A stretch of DNA of 8,275 nt from Acidobacteriaceae bacterium (GCA_003152795.1 PMBA01000378.1:1989-10263); one strand, 5' to 3'. Positions 1 through 7,182 are shown, counted from the first letter of the stretch. Program-made: numbers and translations. Notes: generated by a model not told the origin, from the letters alone.

Positions 1-99
1 TGCCCTGAAGCAGTTGCACGGCTTGCCCGTTACAGCCGTCGAACAGAACTGTCTCTGAATCGAACTTTGCTTGGAATCCTGCTAGCAGCAGGCAGGCTC

Positions 100-471
100 T
101 CATTCTGGGCAAACCAGCGATATCTCGTACTTCTCAGCGAGCCGCTTGCTGGCGATTTCAACGATGACACTTTCAGGCCCCAGAAGATTCAGTTGGGACC
201 AGATGTGATCGGTCAACAGTTGGCTAATGGTGCTGTTGGGCAAACCCACAAGTCGTTCCTTCAGAATCGCACCGATGCAGATAGAGCCCACCACCTGCTC
301 AAAGGGATTCGTGGAATGAGCGAGCTTCCGTTGTTCCTCGATGAGAACATCCACGCTGATTTCTTCTTCTCCGTTGTAGTAGGGGGGGCACGCATCCACC
401 TGCATTGCTGTTATACCCAGTTGAAGGAAAAAATCGTTAGGAATGCAGGAAAAAAGTTGGAGTAACCACAC
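100..471 (-). CDS. Hypothetical protein (123 aa), GTG start
   Basis: I do not recognise this protein. The reading frame opens at a GTG (471-469) and ends at TGA (102-100). An in-frame stop at 492-490 means no longer start exists, and the next candidate is ATG at 405-403 (residue 23). Neither start has a clear Shine-Dalgarno sequence, so the start is uncertain. The minus strand is preferred over the equally open plus-strand frame because its residue mix is protein-like: acidic/basic balance, amphipathic stretches such as 'VLIEEQRKLAHSTNPFEQVV' and 'SVIVEIASKRLAEKYEISLV', and frequent ATC, CTG, GAA and AAG codons. There is no signal peptide, membrane segment or recognisable catalytic motif. Residues 28-30 span a run of seven C. 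The gene is divergent from the small plus-strand ORF at 568, and its GC content (about 50%) is well below that of the downstream lipoprotein block. It may be a fragment or a horizontally acquired gene. Confidence 0.42.
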   Translation of the reverse strand: MWLLQLFSCIPNDFFLQLGITAMQVDACPPYYNGEEEISVDVLIEEQRKLAHSTNPFEQVVGSICIGAILKERLVGLPNSTISQLLTDHIWSQLNLLGPESVIVEIASKRLAEKYEISLVCPE

Positions 472-491
472 GAAAAAGTAACTGTTGTGCT

Positions 492-515
492 ATCCCGCCA
501 ACTTTATTGTGGGAT
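492..515. other. Inverted repeat between divergent ORFs
   Basis: ATCCCGC at 492-498 pairs with GTGGGAT at 509-515 (seven pairs, one of them G-T) around a 10-nt AT-rich loop. It lies in the 96-bp gap between the divergent starts at 471 and 568, where an operator or a 5' leader hairpin would be expected. No convincing -35/-10 pair could be assigned on either strand, so any regulatory role is only suggested by position. Confidence 0.25.
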
Positions 516-554
516 TCCTAGCGATTTGTCGGAAGAAATTGGTAGAAGAGTAGT

Positions 555-560
555 GGGAGG
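555..560 (+). promoter_or_regulatory. Ribosome binding site for the 568 ORF
   Basis: GGGAGG lies seven bases upstream of the ATG at 568. This near-perfect Shine-Dalgarno sequence selects ATG 568 over the upstream in-frame TTG/ATG-type starts of the same open frame, and it is the main reason to believe that a protein starts here. Confidence 0.6.
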
Positions 561-567
561 AAAATCA

Positions 568-741
568 ATGTCACTAGATAAGGAATTCATTCGGGACGGG
601 AAGCGTCGGATCGTCGGGTCGGTCACCAGCGGCTTCAGCGACGAGTCAGCCGTCGTCCGCGACGAGGACCAATCCATTCGCCTGCAACCATCAACTCCAC
701 CGGCGCACGAAAGACGGATGCGTTCGCAGGATTGGAGATGA
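568..741 (+). CDS. Small protein, possible truncated member of a short acidobacterial family
   Basis: This 57-residue ORF starts at ATG 568, directly behind a strong Shine-Dalgarno sequence. Its first ~35 residues ('FIRDGKRRIVGSVTSGFSDE' followed by 'SAVVRDEDQ') resemble, from memory, a family of roughly 60-residue conserved hypothetical proteins in Acidobacteria that begin with an F-I-R-D-x-N-x-R-I-I-G-S-V-T core and continue with a 'V-V-R-D-E-x-x' turn. Such proteins normally go on with a G-R-T-S and T-T-R-D-x-x-G-x-L-V-S type second half. Here the frame instead becomes proline/arginine-rich from about residue 36 and stops at 739-741, so the C-terminal half looks replaced or frameshifted. 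No signal peptide or transmembrane segment is present. The molecular function is unknown. It could be a short functional protein or a decaying copy; the family link was not checked against any database. Confidence 0.45.
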   Translation: MSLDKEFIRDGKRRIVGSVTSGFSDESAVVRDEDQSIRLQPSTPPAHERRMRSQDWR

Positions 742-790
742 GGTTGCAACCTCCGGAAGAGACAATTTGCAACTCCTCAGCGCGTCATGG

Positions 791-820
791 TGCCGGTGAC
801 GATGGTGCGGGTGACGATGG
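791..820. repeat. 15-bp tandem duplication (two copies)
   Basis: TGCCGGTGACGATGG (791-805) is followed immediately by TGCGGGTGACGATGG (806-820), which differs at one base. The repeat is in phase with codons only by length (15 = 5 x 3) and lies in a region with no supported gene. It is most simply a slippage duplication, though two adjacent copies could also be a paired binding site. Confidence 0.7.
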
Positions 821-885
821 ACAGAAGACTTCAATGCGTTGGTTGCCCGATCAACCGGCTGGCGAAGAGAAACCGCGATCGCTTG

Positions 886-904
886 CGACGCGGCTTCCGC
901 GTCG
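886..904 (+). terminator. GC-rich hairpin, possible transcription terminator
   Basis: CGACGCGG (886-893) and CCGCGTCG (897-904) form a perfect 8-bp stem with a CTT triloop. A short T-run (911-914) follows after six intervening bases on the plus strand, so this is not a classic intrinsic terminator. Its position, 145 bases after the small ORF stop and 200 bases before the next gene, fits termination of readthrough into the lipoprotein block. The minus-strand side has no T-run. It could equally be an isolated repeat-type palindrome. Confidence 0.3.
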
Positions 905-1094
905 TCCATATTTTCGACGGATGTCCAGCATTCAGACAGCCCCGCCCGCCATGAACCGTCTCACGACATGCGTTTTGCCCGGTGCAAGGCGGCCTCTGAA
1001 ACCAGTCGTGCAATCCAAAGTGCATGGAATGCCCGGCTCACGTTCGGTCTGCTGATCGAAAGCGCCGATCGCTCAACCTGCAAACCAAATATCT

Positions 1095-1098
1095 GGAG
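1095..1098 (+). promoter_or_regulatory. Ribosome binding site selecting GTG 1107
   Basis: GGAG sits eight bases before GTG 1107. The alternative in-frame GTG at 1098 overlaps this element and would have no binding site of its own, so the start is moved three codons downstream of the longest frame. Confidence 0.55.
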
Positions 1099-1106
1099 TG
1101 AAGCTT

Positions 1107-2600
1107 GTGAACATTCGCGTCGGGAGTCTCGGGCTTTCGAACTGGTTTGGTCTTGCCCTCACTGCGTCTTTCGCTCTTCTGCTGTCGGGATGCGGCAGCG
1201 CCGGCAACGGTGGCGTTCCGGCAACCCCGGCTCCGCTGAGCGCCGCGAACCTCAACCTGATCTTCGTGGTCAGCGAGGACTCGGCGAACACTACCGGGGA
1301 CGTCAACCCGGCCACGGCCAACCTCACCAGCCGGGGTCTGCAGCGGTCGCTCCTCATGGCTCCGTTCCTGCAACAGAACGTACTGGGAGGGAAGAATGTT
1401 ACCGGGATCTACGCCCTCGAACCGATGACCCATATGCAGGAGGCAACCCGAGGCAGTTACCCCGACCTGGTGCCGCTGGAGATCATTGAGCAGTTCGCCT
1501 TGCTGAACCAGGTCACTCTGTCCGATGGCAATCAGACCTTTACAGCCAGCAGTTATCCCATCTTTGCCTCGTATTCTGCGGATTCCTTACCGGTGGGAGT
1601 GGCAACGCCGGTGTTCCCCTGCGCGGCTTGCCAGGGTCTGGATTTCAAAGACCAGCAAGGCGACAACGAGGCTCTGGTGGGCCGTATTGTCAGCGCAAAT
1701 GTTCCCGGATTCTATGCCTTCTCGGCGCCCTGGGAGACGGTGAGCGCCCTCATGGCCAACCTGAACCAGTTCGAGGGTTACAACCTGACGCTCCCGGCCG
1801 GCTATGCCGGCCCGAACTATGTGTATGCCATCTCGATCGCGCCGTCGGGAAGCGCCAGCCTGGTTACTTTCAACAGCAATCTTAATCCGCCCGGCACTTA
1901 CCCGGTGCTGCCGGCGCCGACGCTGGCCGGCGCCGCTTGCCCCACGGCCGATTCGGTGCCGGCTTATTTCAGCCTCCACGTGACCGGCGCCAATGGCACA
2001 ATTCCGACCGGAATCAATAAAAATGAGACGGTTTACATGATTCGCCACGCCGAAGCGCATCCCACGAACTGGTTTGAAGACGGCAACTACGTCGCTGCCG
2101 GCGAATGGCGCGCCCTGGATCTTCCCAACGCACTACGCGGCAAACTCAATCCCATTCCCACCCAGATTTATTCCATCGATCCCTCGGTCGGCTTTCCGGC
2201 CAGCCCGAGTAATCCCAATCTGTCGTACGTCAGGCCTTCGCTTACCGCCGAACCCTACGCCATCGCCAACAACCTGCCCTACAACCTGGCCGCCAGCGTC
2301 GCCGTCTTCAGCCAGAATGCGCCCGTGTTGTCCACCCTGGCCAGCGCTTACTTCTTTACCGGAGGCACGTTCTCCAACCAGACCCTGCTGGTGGCGTGGG
2401 AACACCAGCACATCCCGCCAACCATCAATGCGCTGCTCACCACCTACAACAGCGCCCAGACGGCGCCCGATTGGCCAGACGGCGACTACGACACCGTCTG
2501 GACCGTAACCCTTGACTCGGTTGGCAACCTGACCGTGAACAACGCGCTCTGCGAAGGCATCGACTCGGGCAAACTGCCGATCAACGCTCCTCAATTCTAG
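1107..2600 (+). CDS. Lipoprotein with two tandem histidine-phosphatase-fold domains, the first catalytically degenerate
   Basis: This 497-residue protein is predicted to be exported and lipid-anchored. A hydrophobic segment (residues 13-26) runs into a good lipobox L-S-G-C with Cys29. The C-terminal half (about 306-490) reads as a histidine phosphatase (phosphoglycerate-mutase-like) domain. 'YMIRHAEA' carries the R313-H314 core, the nucleophile that becomes phosphohistidine. R376 lies in 'YVRPSLTAEP', a context typical of the second arginine, and the second histidine is H433 in 'LVAWEHQHIPPTINALL'. The N-terminal half (about 49-265) follows the same order: 'NLIFVVSEDS', then 'LTSRGLQRSLLMAPFL', 'VTGIYALEP', and finally 'WETVSALMANL'. 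In it the R-H pair is replaced by S56-E57 and the second His by T211, so it looks like an inactive duplicate. Two Cys in 'PCAACQG' and two more near the C-terminus could form disulfides. The family is known to hydrolyse phosphomonoesters such as sugar phosphates and phytate; the real substrate is unknown. It starts a same-strand block with the two phosphoesterase genes that follow. Confidence 0.8.
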   Translation: MNIRVGSLGLSNWFGLALTASFALLLSGCGSAGNGGVPATPAPLSAANLNLIFVVSEDSANTTGDVNPATANLTSRGLQRSLLMAPFLQQNVLGGKNVTGIYALEPMTHMQEATRGSYPDLVPLEIIEQFALLNQVTLSDGNQTFTASSYPIFASYSADSLPVGVATPVFPCAACQGLDFKDQQGDNEALVGRIVSANVPGFYAFSAPWETVSALMANLNQFEGYNLTLPAGYAGPNYVYAISIAPSGSASLVTFNSNLNPPGTYPVLPAPTLAGAACPTADSVPAYFSLHVTGANGTIPTGINKNETVYMIRHAEAHPTNWFEDGNYVAAGEWRALDLPNALRGKLNPIPTQIYSIDPSVGFPASPSNPNLSYVRPSLTAEPYAIANNLPYNLAASVAVFSQNAPVLSTLASAYFFTGGTFSNQTLLVAWEHQHIPPTINALLTTYNSAQTAPDWPDGDYDTVWTVTLDSVGNLTVNNALCEGIDSGKLPINAPQF

Positions 2601-2616
2601 GCACGTCCTATCGTGC
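2601..2616 (+). other. Short hairpin after the histidine-phosphatase gene
   Basis: GCACG (2601-2605) and CGTGC (2612-2616) form a 5-bp stem with a 6-nt loop immediately behind the TAG stop. No T-run follows, so it is a weak candidate for an intercistronic mRNA element rather than a terminator. This keeps open co-transcription with the gene 140 bases downstream. Confidence 0.25.
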
Positions 2617-2729
2617 GGATCCTACGAGGCCCGCGACGATGCCTTTTGCCGGTGGTGGTAATCAGATTGCACTCTCCGGAACAGAAACCAGAAAACGCCG
2701 CGTGCTTCCGGGCGCCGGCGACAGTGAAC

Positions 2730-2734
2730 AGGAG
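2730..2734 (+). promoter_or_regulatory. Ribosome binding site selecting ATG 2741
   Basis: AGGAG lies six bases before ATG 2741. The frame is open further upstream to an ATG at 2639, but that start has no such element and would add 34 polar residues in front of an otherwise ordinary signal peptide. Confidence 0.75.
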
Positions 2735-2740
2735 ATCTCA

Positions 2741-5700
2741 ATGCGATCAATCCGATCGATGCGCGGGCTTGGTTTTTCTCTGACGGCTGGATTCTTCCTT
2801 CTCTTCTGCGGATGCGGTGGCGTCAACAACAGTGCTCCCGTTCAGCCGCCCGCGGCCCTCCACTACGCCAGCAGCACGGCGACGTACGCACTGGGAACGC
2901 CGATCACTTTGAACCGCCCCACTAGCAGCGGCGGAGCGGTCACTTCCTACAGTGTGAACCAGTCCTTTCCGGCCGGCCTCGGCCTGAACCCGGGCACCGG
3001 CGTCATCAGCGGAACGCCCACGGCCGCGAGCCCCGCGACCACCTACACCATCACGGCGGCGAACTCAGCCGGCAGCGCCACGGCGCTGGTCGTCATTCAG
3101 GTCAACGGTGATACCGCCCCGGCGGGCCTCGCTTACAGCACCGACCCGGCCGTCTACCCCCAGGCGATGCCGATCGCGGCCAACAACCCGACCAGCACCG
3201 GCGGAGCCGTGACTTCATATAGTGCGACTCCACCGCTTCCGTTGGGCCTCGTCCTGAACCCCGTCAGCGGCGTAGTCAGCGGCACGCCCATCAAGCCGAC
3301 CGCCATGACCGTGTACACGATTACCGCATCGAACGCGGCGGGCTCTACCACCACGCCATTAATCATCACGGTGGCGATCGTGGCCCCAGCGGACCTGACT
3401 TATGCATCCGACCCGGCGTATTACACCGTGGGGGAACCGATCCCGCAGAATGTCCCGAGCAACACCGGCGGGGCCCCAACCACCTACGGTGTGAGCCCGA
3501 ACCAGACCTACGCTTATAGCGTGTCCCCGGCTCTTCCCGCGGGCCTGACCTTGAGCCGGAGCGCGCCACCCTACGGCCCTTACCCGGGTACCATCAGTGC
3601 GGGCATCATCAGCGGAACACCCCAGGGACCGCCTTCAACCGGCGCCTACGTGGTCACCGCCGCCAACTCCTCGGGCTACACCACCGCCACCCTGACCATC
3701 ACCGTGAGTGCCAACAGCGCGGGCGTGGCCCCGCCGAACTGGAACTATAAAGCCCCCGCGCCAGTCTATGCGGCAGGGGTAAGTATCACCGCGAACACGA
3801 CCTCGCTCGGCGCAACCGGCGGAATAACCTACAGCGTGAACCCACCCCTTTCGAAGGGCCTGATCTTCAGCCCCGGCACCGGCACCGTCTCCGGAACGCC
3901 CGCCGCTATTTCCTCTCCCATCGTGCCCCCGCCGCCCGTGACCATCGACTACACCGTAACCGCTACCAGTCCGGCCGGCGGCAGCACCACGGCTCCCCTG
4001 ACCATTACGGTCTATAACGCGCCCCAATCGGTTCCCAATATGGGCCAATCGATTACGCCTCTGGCCATCAGGGGTTCCACTTTCCAGTTTCTGGACACTG
4101 GCGTGGTCGTCACCGATCCGATCGATGCGCAAGTAGCTCCGGTCGAATGGCTGGCCGGGCAAGCCGCCAGCAGCGTGGTGAGTCCGGATGGCAACACCCT
4201 GCTGGTTTTGACCACCGGCTACAACCGGGTGTTTCAGGTCGCGTTCCCGTTTTTTGACCCGCAGTACTCAAACGAGTACGTGTTCATCTACAACATTCGA
4301 GGCGGCCCGCCCGTCTTTGAGCAAGTAGTGCAAATCCCCAATTCCTACTTTGGAATCGTGTGGGACCCTTCGAGCACGGCTTTTTACGTGTCCGGAGGCA
4401 TGGGCGATGCTGCCTACGGCACCGACCCGGTCCCGTACTTTTTCGCCAACGGAACTCCCGGCGCAACCAACAATGGGGACAATATCCACATCATCGCGCG
4501 GCAGCCAGACGAAACCTGGGCCAGTGCGGGCGAACTTGATCTCGGCCAGAGTCCGAACCTGCCGGGTGTGGGACACCCCTCGGGCAACGGCCTGCCTGTG
4601 CCCGATAACTCATTCGCCTCGGTAAACTCCGCGGTCTTCGTCGCCCCCTGCGCTGCCGGCCTGGCGATTTCAAACGATGGCAACATGCTCGTGGTAGCGA
4701 ATTACTACAACGACTCGATCACGGTATTCACCGGAGGCTTGAGCATCTGGGAGCAGCAATGGCTGTCCTATCCCCAATACACGGGATCGCTGCAAGGCGG
4801 ATATGGAGCGCTGGCCGGAACCGAACTCGACCTGCGCCCTGGCAAGGCCGTTTCCAATCCGTTGCCCGGCACGGCGGGCGGCGAATATCCGTTCTGGGCG
4901 GTGATGACCGGCGACGGAATCACGAAGCCTTACACCGCGTATATCTCCAGCCTGCGCGACCGCGAGATCGACGTGGTGGCGATGACCAAGAACCTGCCCT
5001 GTAACCAGTTCTCTTATTGCACTTACACGCCAGCCGTAACCGCCCGCATCCCGGTCAAGGGCCAGCCGAACAAGATGACGCTGAATCAGAATGCCAAAGC
5101 GACCGTTCCCTGCGCCTTGCCCGGGCCCTGCCTCTTGTATGTCGCCGAAGACGAGTCGGATACGGTCGACGTCATCAACCTCAGAACCAACACCGTGGTC
5201 GAGAGTATTCCGGTTATCGCTCCCCCGTCGGTCCTGCAGTCTTTCTCCCTGAGCCAGTTCACGGGCGCCAACACGAATAGCGTTACGCTCTCGCCCGACG
5301 AGAAACATCTCTATGTGACCAACGGCAACCTGAATAACATCGCGGTCGTGGCGCTCGGTGGAACCAGTAGCGGCGACCATGTCGTCGGCCTCATTCCGGC
5401 CGGTTGGTATCCGAACTCGGTGAGCCTCAGCAACGATGGCGCGTGGGCGTACGTGGTCAATGCGAAGTCACCGACCGGCGCGAATCCCAATTGGTGTTAT
5501 GCCTATGGGCCGGCGGGATACCCCACTTGCAATCCCGCAAATGAATACAATCCCCAGCTAACCAAAGCCGGCCTGCAAAGCTTCCGCATCTCGAGCGCCA
5601 TGGCGCAACTGCCCGCGCTCACCAGCGCTGTGGCCGCGAACAATCGCTTCTCCAACATCACCGCCACCGGTGCGGTCATGGCGGCCGTGCATCAAGGCGT

Positions 5701-7129
5701 CCAGCACGTGATCTACATCCTCAAGGAAAACCGGACCTACGACCAGATTCTGGGCGACCTGGGGCGCGGCAATGGCGATCCCAATCTGGCTCTGTTTGGA
5801 CAGGCCATCACGCCCAATCAGCATAACCTGGCGCTGCAGTTCGTTACCCTGGACAACTTCCGCGATACCGCCGAAGTCAGCAATGACGGCTGGCCGTGGA
5901 GCACTTCCGCTCGCGCCCCCGACGTGATCGAGCACCAGTATCCGGTTAACTACGCGCAACGCGGCCTCAGCCTTGACAGCGAGGGCGTGAACCGCAACGT
6001 CAACGTTGCCCTCCCCACCCTGGCCGAACGCCAGGCCTCCGATCCTCTTTTCCCGGGCGGAGCCCTTTCGCCCGACGCTCCCGGCGGCGAGGATCTGTTG
6101 CCCGGCCAGACCGACACGGCTGCGCCCGATGGACCGAACGATGAAATCAATACCGGATACTTGTGGAACAACGCGCTGCGCGCCGGTCTCACCGTTCGCT
6201 CCTATGGTTTTTTCGTGGACACGACCTGCTATAACATCGCGAGCTGCGCCATTCCCCTGACCCACGACCCCTTCTCCAGCCACCTCATCGTGGCCACCTC
6301 CACCAACGTAGCCCTCGCGCCCTTTACCGATCCCTACTTCCGCGGTTTCGACCCCTCGTTTCCCGACTACTACCGTTACAAAGAGTGGGAGCGGGACTTC
6401 GATACCAATTACGCCGCGGGTGGACTTCCCAATTTGAGCCTGGTCCGCTTCATGCACGACCACACTGGAAACTTCGGGACCGCGATTGACCTGGTCAATA
6501 CTCCGGATCGGGATCAAGCCGATAACGACTATGCGGTCGGCTTGCTGGTGCAGAAGATCGCGAACAGCCCGCTCTACAAAAGCAACACTCTCATCTTTGT
6601 CGTCGAAGACGACGCGCAGGATGGCGGCGACCACGTCGATTCCCACCGCAGCATCGCGTTTGTGGCCGGCGCCTACGTCAGGAATACGCTGGTCTCCACC
6701 GCCTACAACACCCTCGACTTCGTGCGCACCATGGAAGAGGTCCTGGGCCTGCAACCGATGAACCTCAACGACGCGCTGGCGACGCCCATGACCGACGTAT
6801 TCAACACTGTCCCGAACCAGGCGTGGACCTTTACCGCAGCCCCCGCCGCCATCCTCTACTGCACGAATCTGCCCGTGCCCCCTCCGGTGCAGCCCTGCAC
6901 CAATCCGACGCCGAACGCGAAGTACTGGGCGAGCGTCACCAGGGGGCTTGACTTCAGCGACGCGGATCGCGTCGATGGCGGGCTCTTCAACCGCATTCTC
7001 TGGAAGGGAATGATGGGCGACAAGCCGTATCCCGCCGCCCCAACCGGAATCGACCTGCGCCAGAACCGCGAGAAACTCCTCGCCGACTACCGCCGGTCTT
7101 TAACCAAGGAAGCGGCACGGAAACCGTAG
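2741..7129 (+). CDS. Lipoprotein fusion: four Ig-like repeats, YncE-type beta-propeller, alkaline-phosphatase-family phosphoesterase
   Basis: This 1462-residue protein matches the architecture usually named bifunctional YncE family/alkaline phosphatase family protein, with an added Ig-like front. It opens with a basic, then hydrophobic signal segment ending in F-C-G-C (Cys25). That is a lipobox with unusual residues at -3 and -2, so the lipid anchor is likely but not certain. Four putative-Ig (He_PIG-like) repeats follow at about 40-122, 130-211, 219-322 and 333-425, each with a 'SGTP' turn and ending in a T-V strand. A propeller occupies about 430-980, with blades such as 'SVVSPDGNTLLVL' and 'HLYVTNGNLNNIAVVAL'. 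The catalytic domain begins at residue 990 with 'VIYILKENRTYDQILGDLG'. By analogy with the phosphoesterase/phospholipase C family (AcpA-like), Thr999 of E-N-R-T would be the nucleophile. Likely metal ligands lie in 'MHDHTGNFG' (D1240, H1241) and 'VVEDDAQDGGDHVDSHRS' (D1290, D1291, D1297, H1298, H1302). The last ~60 residues ('FNRILWKGMMGDKPYP') are the usual tail of this family. The likely role is hydrolysis of an extracellular phosphate ester; the substrate is unknown, and the propeller and Ig repeats probably bind ligand or present the enzyme. Confidence 0.87.
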   Translation: MRSIRSMRGLGFSLTAGFFLLFCGCGGVNNSAPVQPPAALHYASSTATYALGTPITLNRPTSSGGAVTSYSVNQSFPAGLGLNPGTGVISGTPTAASPATTYTITAANSAGSATALVVIQVNGDTAPAGLAYSTDPAVYPQAMPIAANNPTSTGGAVTSYSATPPLPLGLVLNPVSGVVSGTPIKPTAMTVYTITASNAAGSTTTPLIITVAIVAPADLTYASDPAYYTVGEPIPQNVPSNTGGAPTTYGVSPNQTYAYSVSPALPAGLTLSRSAPPYGPYPGTISAGIISGTPQGPPSTGAYVVTAANSSGYTTATLTITVSANSAGVAPPNWNYKAPAPVYAAGVSITANTTSLGATGGITYSVNPPLSKGLIFSPGTGTVSGTPAAISSPIVPPPPVTIDYTVTATSPAGGSTTAPLTITVYNAPQSVPNMGQSITPLAIRGSTFQFLDTGVVVTDPIDAQVAPVEWLAGQAASSVVSPDGNTLLVLTTGYNRVFQVAFPFFDPQYSNEYVFIYNIRGGPPVFEQVVQIPNSYFGIVWDPSSTAFYVSGGMGDAAYGTDPVPYFFANGTPGATNNGDNIHIIARQPDETWASAGELDLGQSPNLPGVGHPSGNGLPVPDNSFASVNSAVFVAPCAAGLAISNDGNMLVVANYYNDSITVFTGGLSIWEQQWLSYPQYTGSLQGGYGALAGTELDLRPGKAVSNPLPGTAGGEYPFWAVMTGDGITKPYTAYISSLRDREIDVVAMTKNLPCNQFSYCTYTPAVTARIPVKGQPNKMTLNQNAKATVPCALPGPCLLYVAEDESDTVDVINLRTNTVVESIPVIAPPSVLQSFSLSQFTGANTNSVTLSPDEKHLYVTNGNLNNIAVVALGGTSSGDHVVGLIPAGWYPNSVSLSNDGAWAYVVNAKSPTGANPNWCYAYGPAGYPTCNPANEYNPQLTKAGLQSFRISSAMAQLPALTSAVAANNRFSNITATGAVMAAVHQGVQHVIYILKENRTYDQILGDLGRGNGDPNLALFGQAITPNQHNLALQFVTLDNFRDTAEVSNDGWPWSTSARAPDVIEHQYPVNYAQRGLSLDSEGVNRNVNVALPTLAERQASDPLFPGGALSPDAPGGEDLLPGQTDTAAPDGPNDEINTGYLWNNALRAGLTVRSYGFFVDTTCYNIASCAIPLTHDPFSSHLIVATSTNVALAPFTDPYFRGFDPSFPDYYRYKEWERDFDTNYAAGGLPNLSLVRFMHDHTGNFGTAIDLVNTPDRDQADNDYAVGLLVQKIANSPLYKSNTLIFVVEDDAQDGGDHVDSHRSIAFVAGAYVRNTLVSTAYNTLDFVRTMEEVLGLQPMNLNDALATPMTDVFNTVPNQAWTFTAAPAAILYCTNLPVPPPVQPCTNPTPNAKYWASVTRGLDFSDADRVDGGLFNRILWKGMMGDKPYPAAPTGIDLRQNREKLLADYRRSLTKEAARKP

Positions 7130-7146
7130 ACCGGCCTGAGTTGAGA

Positions 7147-7170
7147 GCCGCCCGGAAGATGGTTGGCGGC
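7147..7170 (+). other. Intercistronic inverted repeat
   Basis: GCCGCC (7147-7152) can pair with GGCGGC (7165-7170) across a 12-nt loop, in the 67-base gap between the fusion gene and the metallophosphoesterase gene. There is no following T-run, so termination is not indicated. It may be an mRNA-stability hairpin or chance. Confidence 0.2.
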
Positions 7171-7182
7171 ATTATGAGTCAA

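Larger units (their letters stand above)
742..1094. other. Intergenic region without a supported gene
   Basis: About 350 bases separate the small ORF from the first lipoprotein gene. The open frames crossing this stretch on both strands are rich in Arg, Pro, Ser and His, lack ribosome binding sites and look like GC-driven artefacts. Visible structure consists of a 15-bp tandem duplication (791-820), a GCGATCGC palindrome (875-882), a perfect 8-bp hairpin (886-904) and a short inverted repeat GATCG-N7-CGATC (1054-1070) some 37 bases before the next start. The promoter of the downstream block should lie here, but I could not assign -35/-10 boxes or a PHO-box-like direct repeat. Confidence 0.5.

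Noticed and set aside
1..465. Plus-strand frame 1 is open from the window edge to 465 and starts with a plausible stretch (EAVARLARYSRRTELSLNRT).
   Set aside because: The first ~25 residues vaguely recall the C-terminus of a common acidobacterial hypothetical family, but the remainder is the codon-aligned complement of the more protein-like minus-strand ORF, and the internal ATG at 67 has no ribosome binding site. It is too weak to annotate.
1054..1070. GATCG-N7-CGATC inverted repeat upstream of the first lipoprotein gene as a possible operator.
   Set aside because: A five-base arm is easily found by chance in GC-rich DNA, and no promoter elements could be placed around it.
839..1489. 216-residue plus-strand open frame overlapping the start of the histidine phosphatase gene.
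   Set aside because: It is rich in Arg, Ser and His and is out of frame with the recognised lipoprotein, which has a lipobox and catalytic motifs. The overlap part is a shadow.
2639..2740. 34-residue N-terminal extension of the fusion protein from ATG 2639.
   Set aside because: It lacks a Shine-Dalgarno sequence, while ATG 2741 has AGGAG at ideal spacing and starts a proper signal peptide.
2850..4020. Periodic repeats considered as a DNA-level repeat array.
   Set aside because: The periodicity is at protein level (four Ig-like domains); the DNA copies are too diverged and unequal in length to be a tandem DNA or CRISPR array.
5558..6754. 398-residue antisense open frame opposite the phosphatase domain.
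   Set aside because: It is Val/Gly/Arg-rich and low in structure, has no ribosome binding site, and is fully explained by the GC-rich third-position bias of the real plus-strand gene. The same holds for 4670-5380, 3635-4162, 2133-2594 and 1587-2060.
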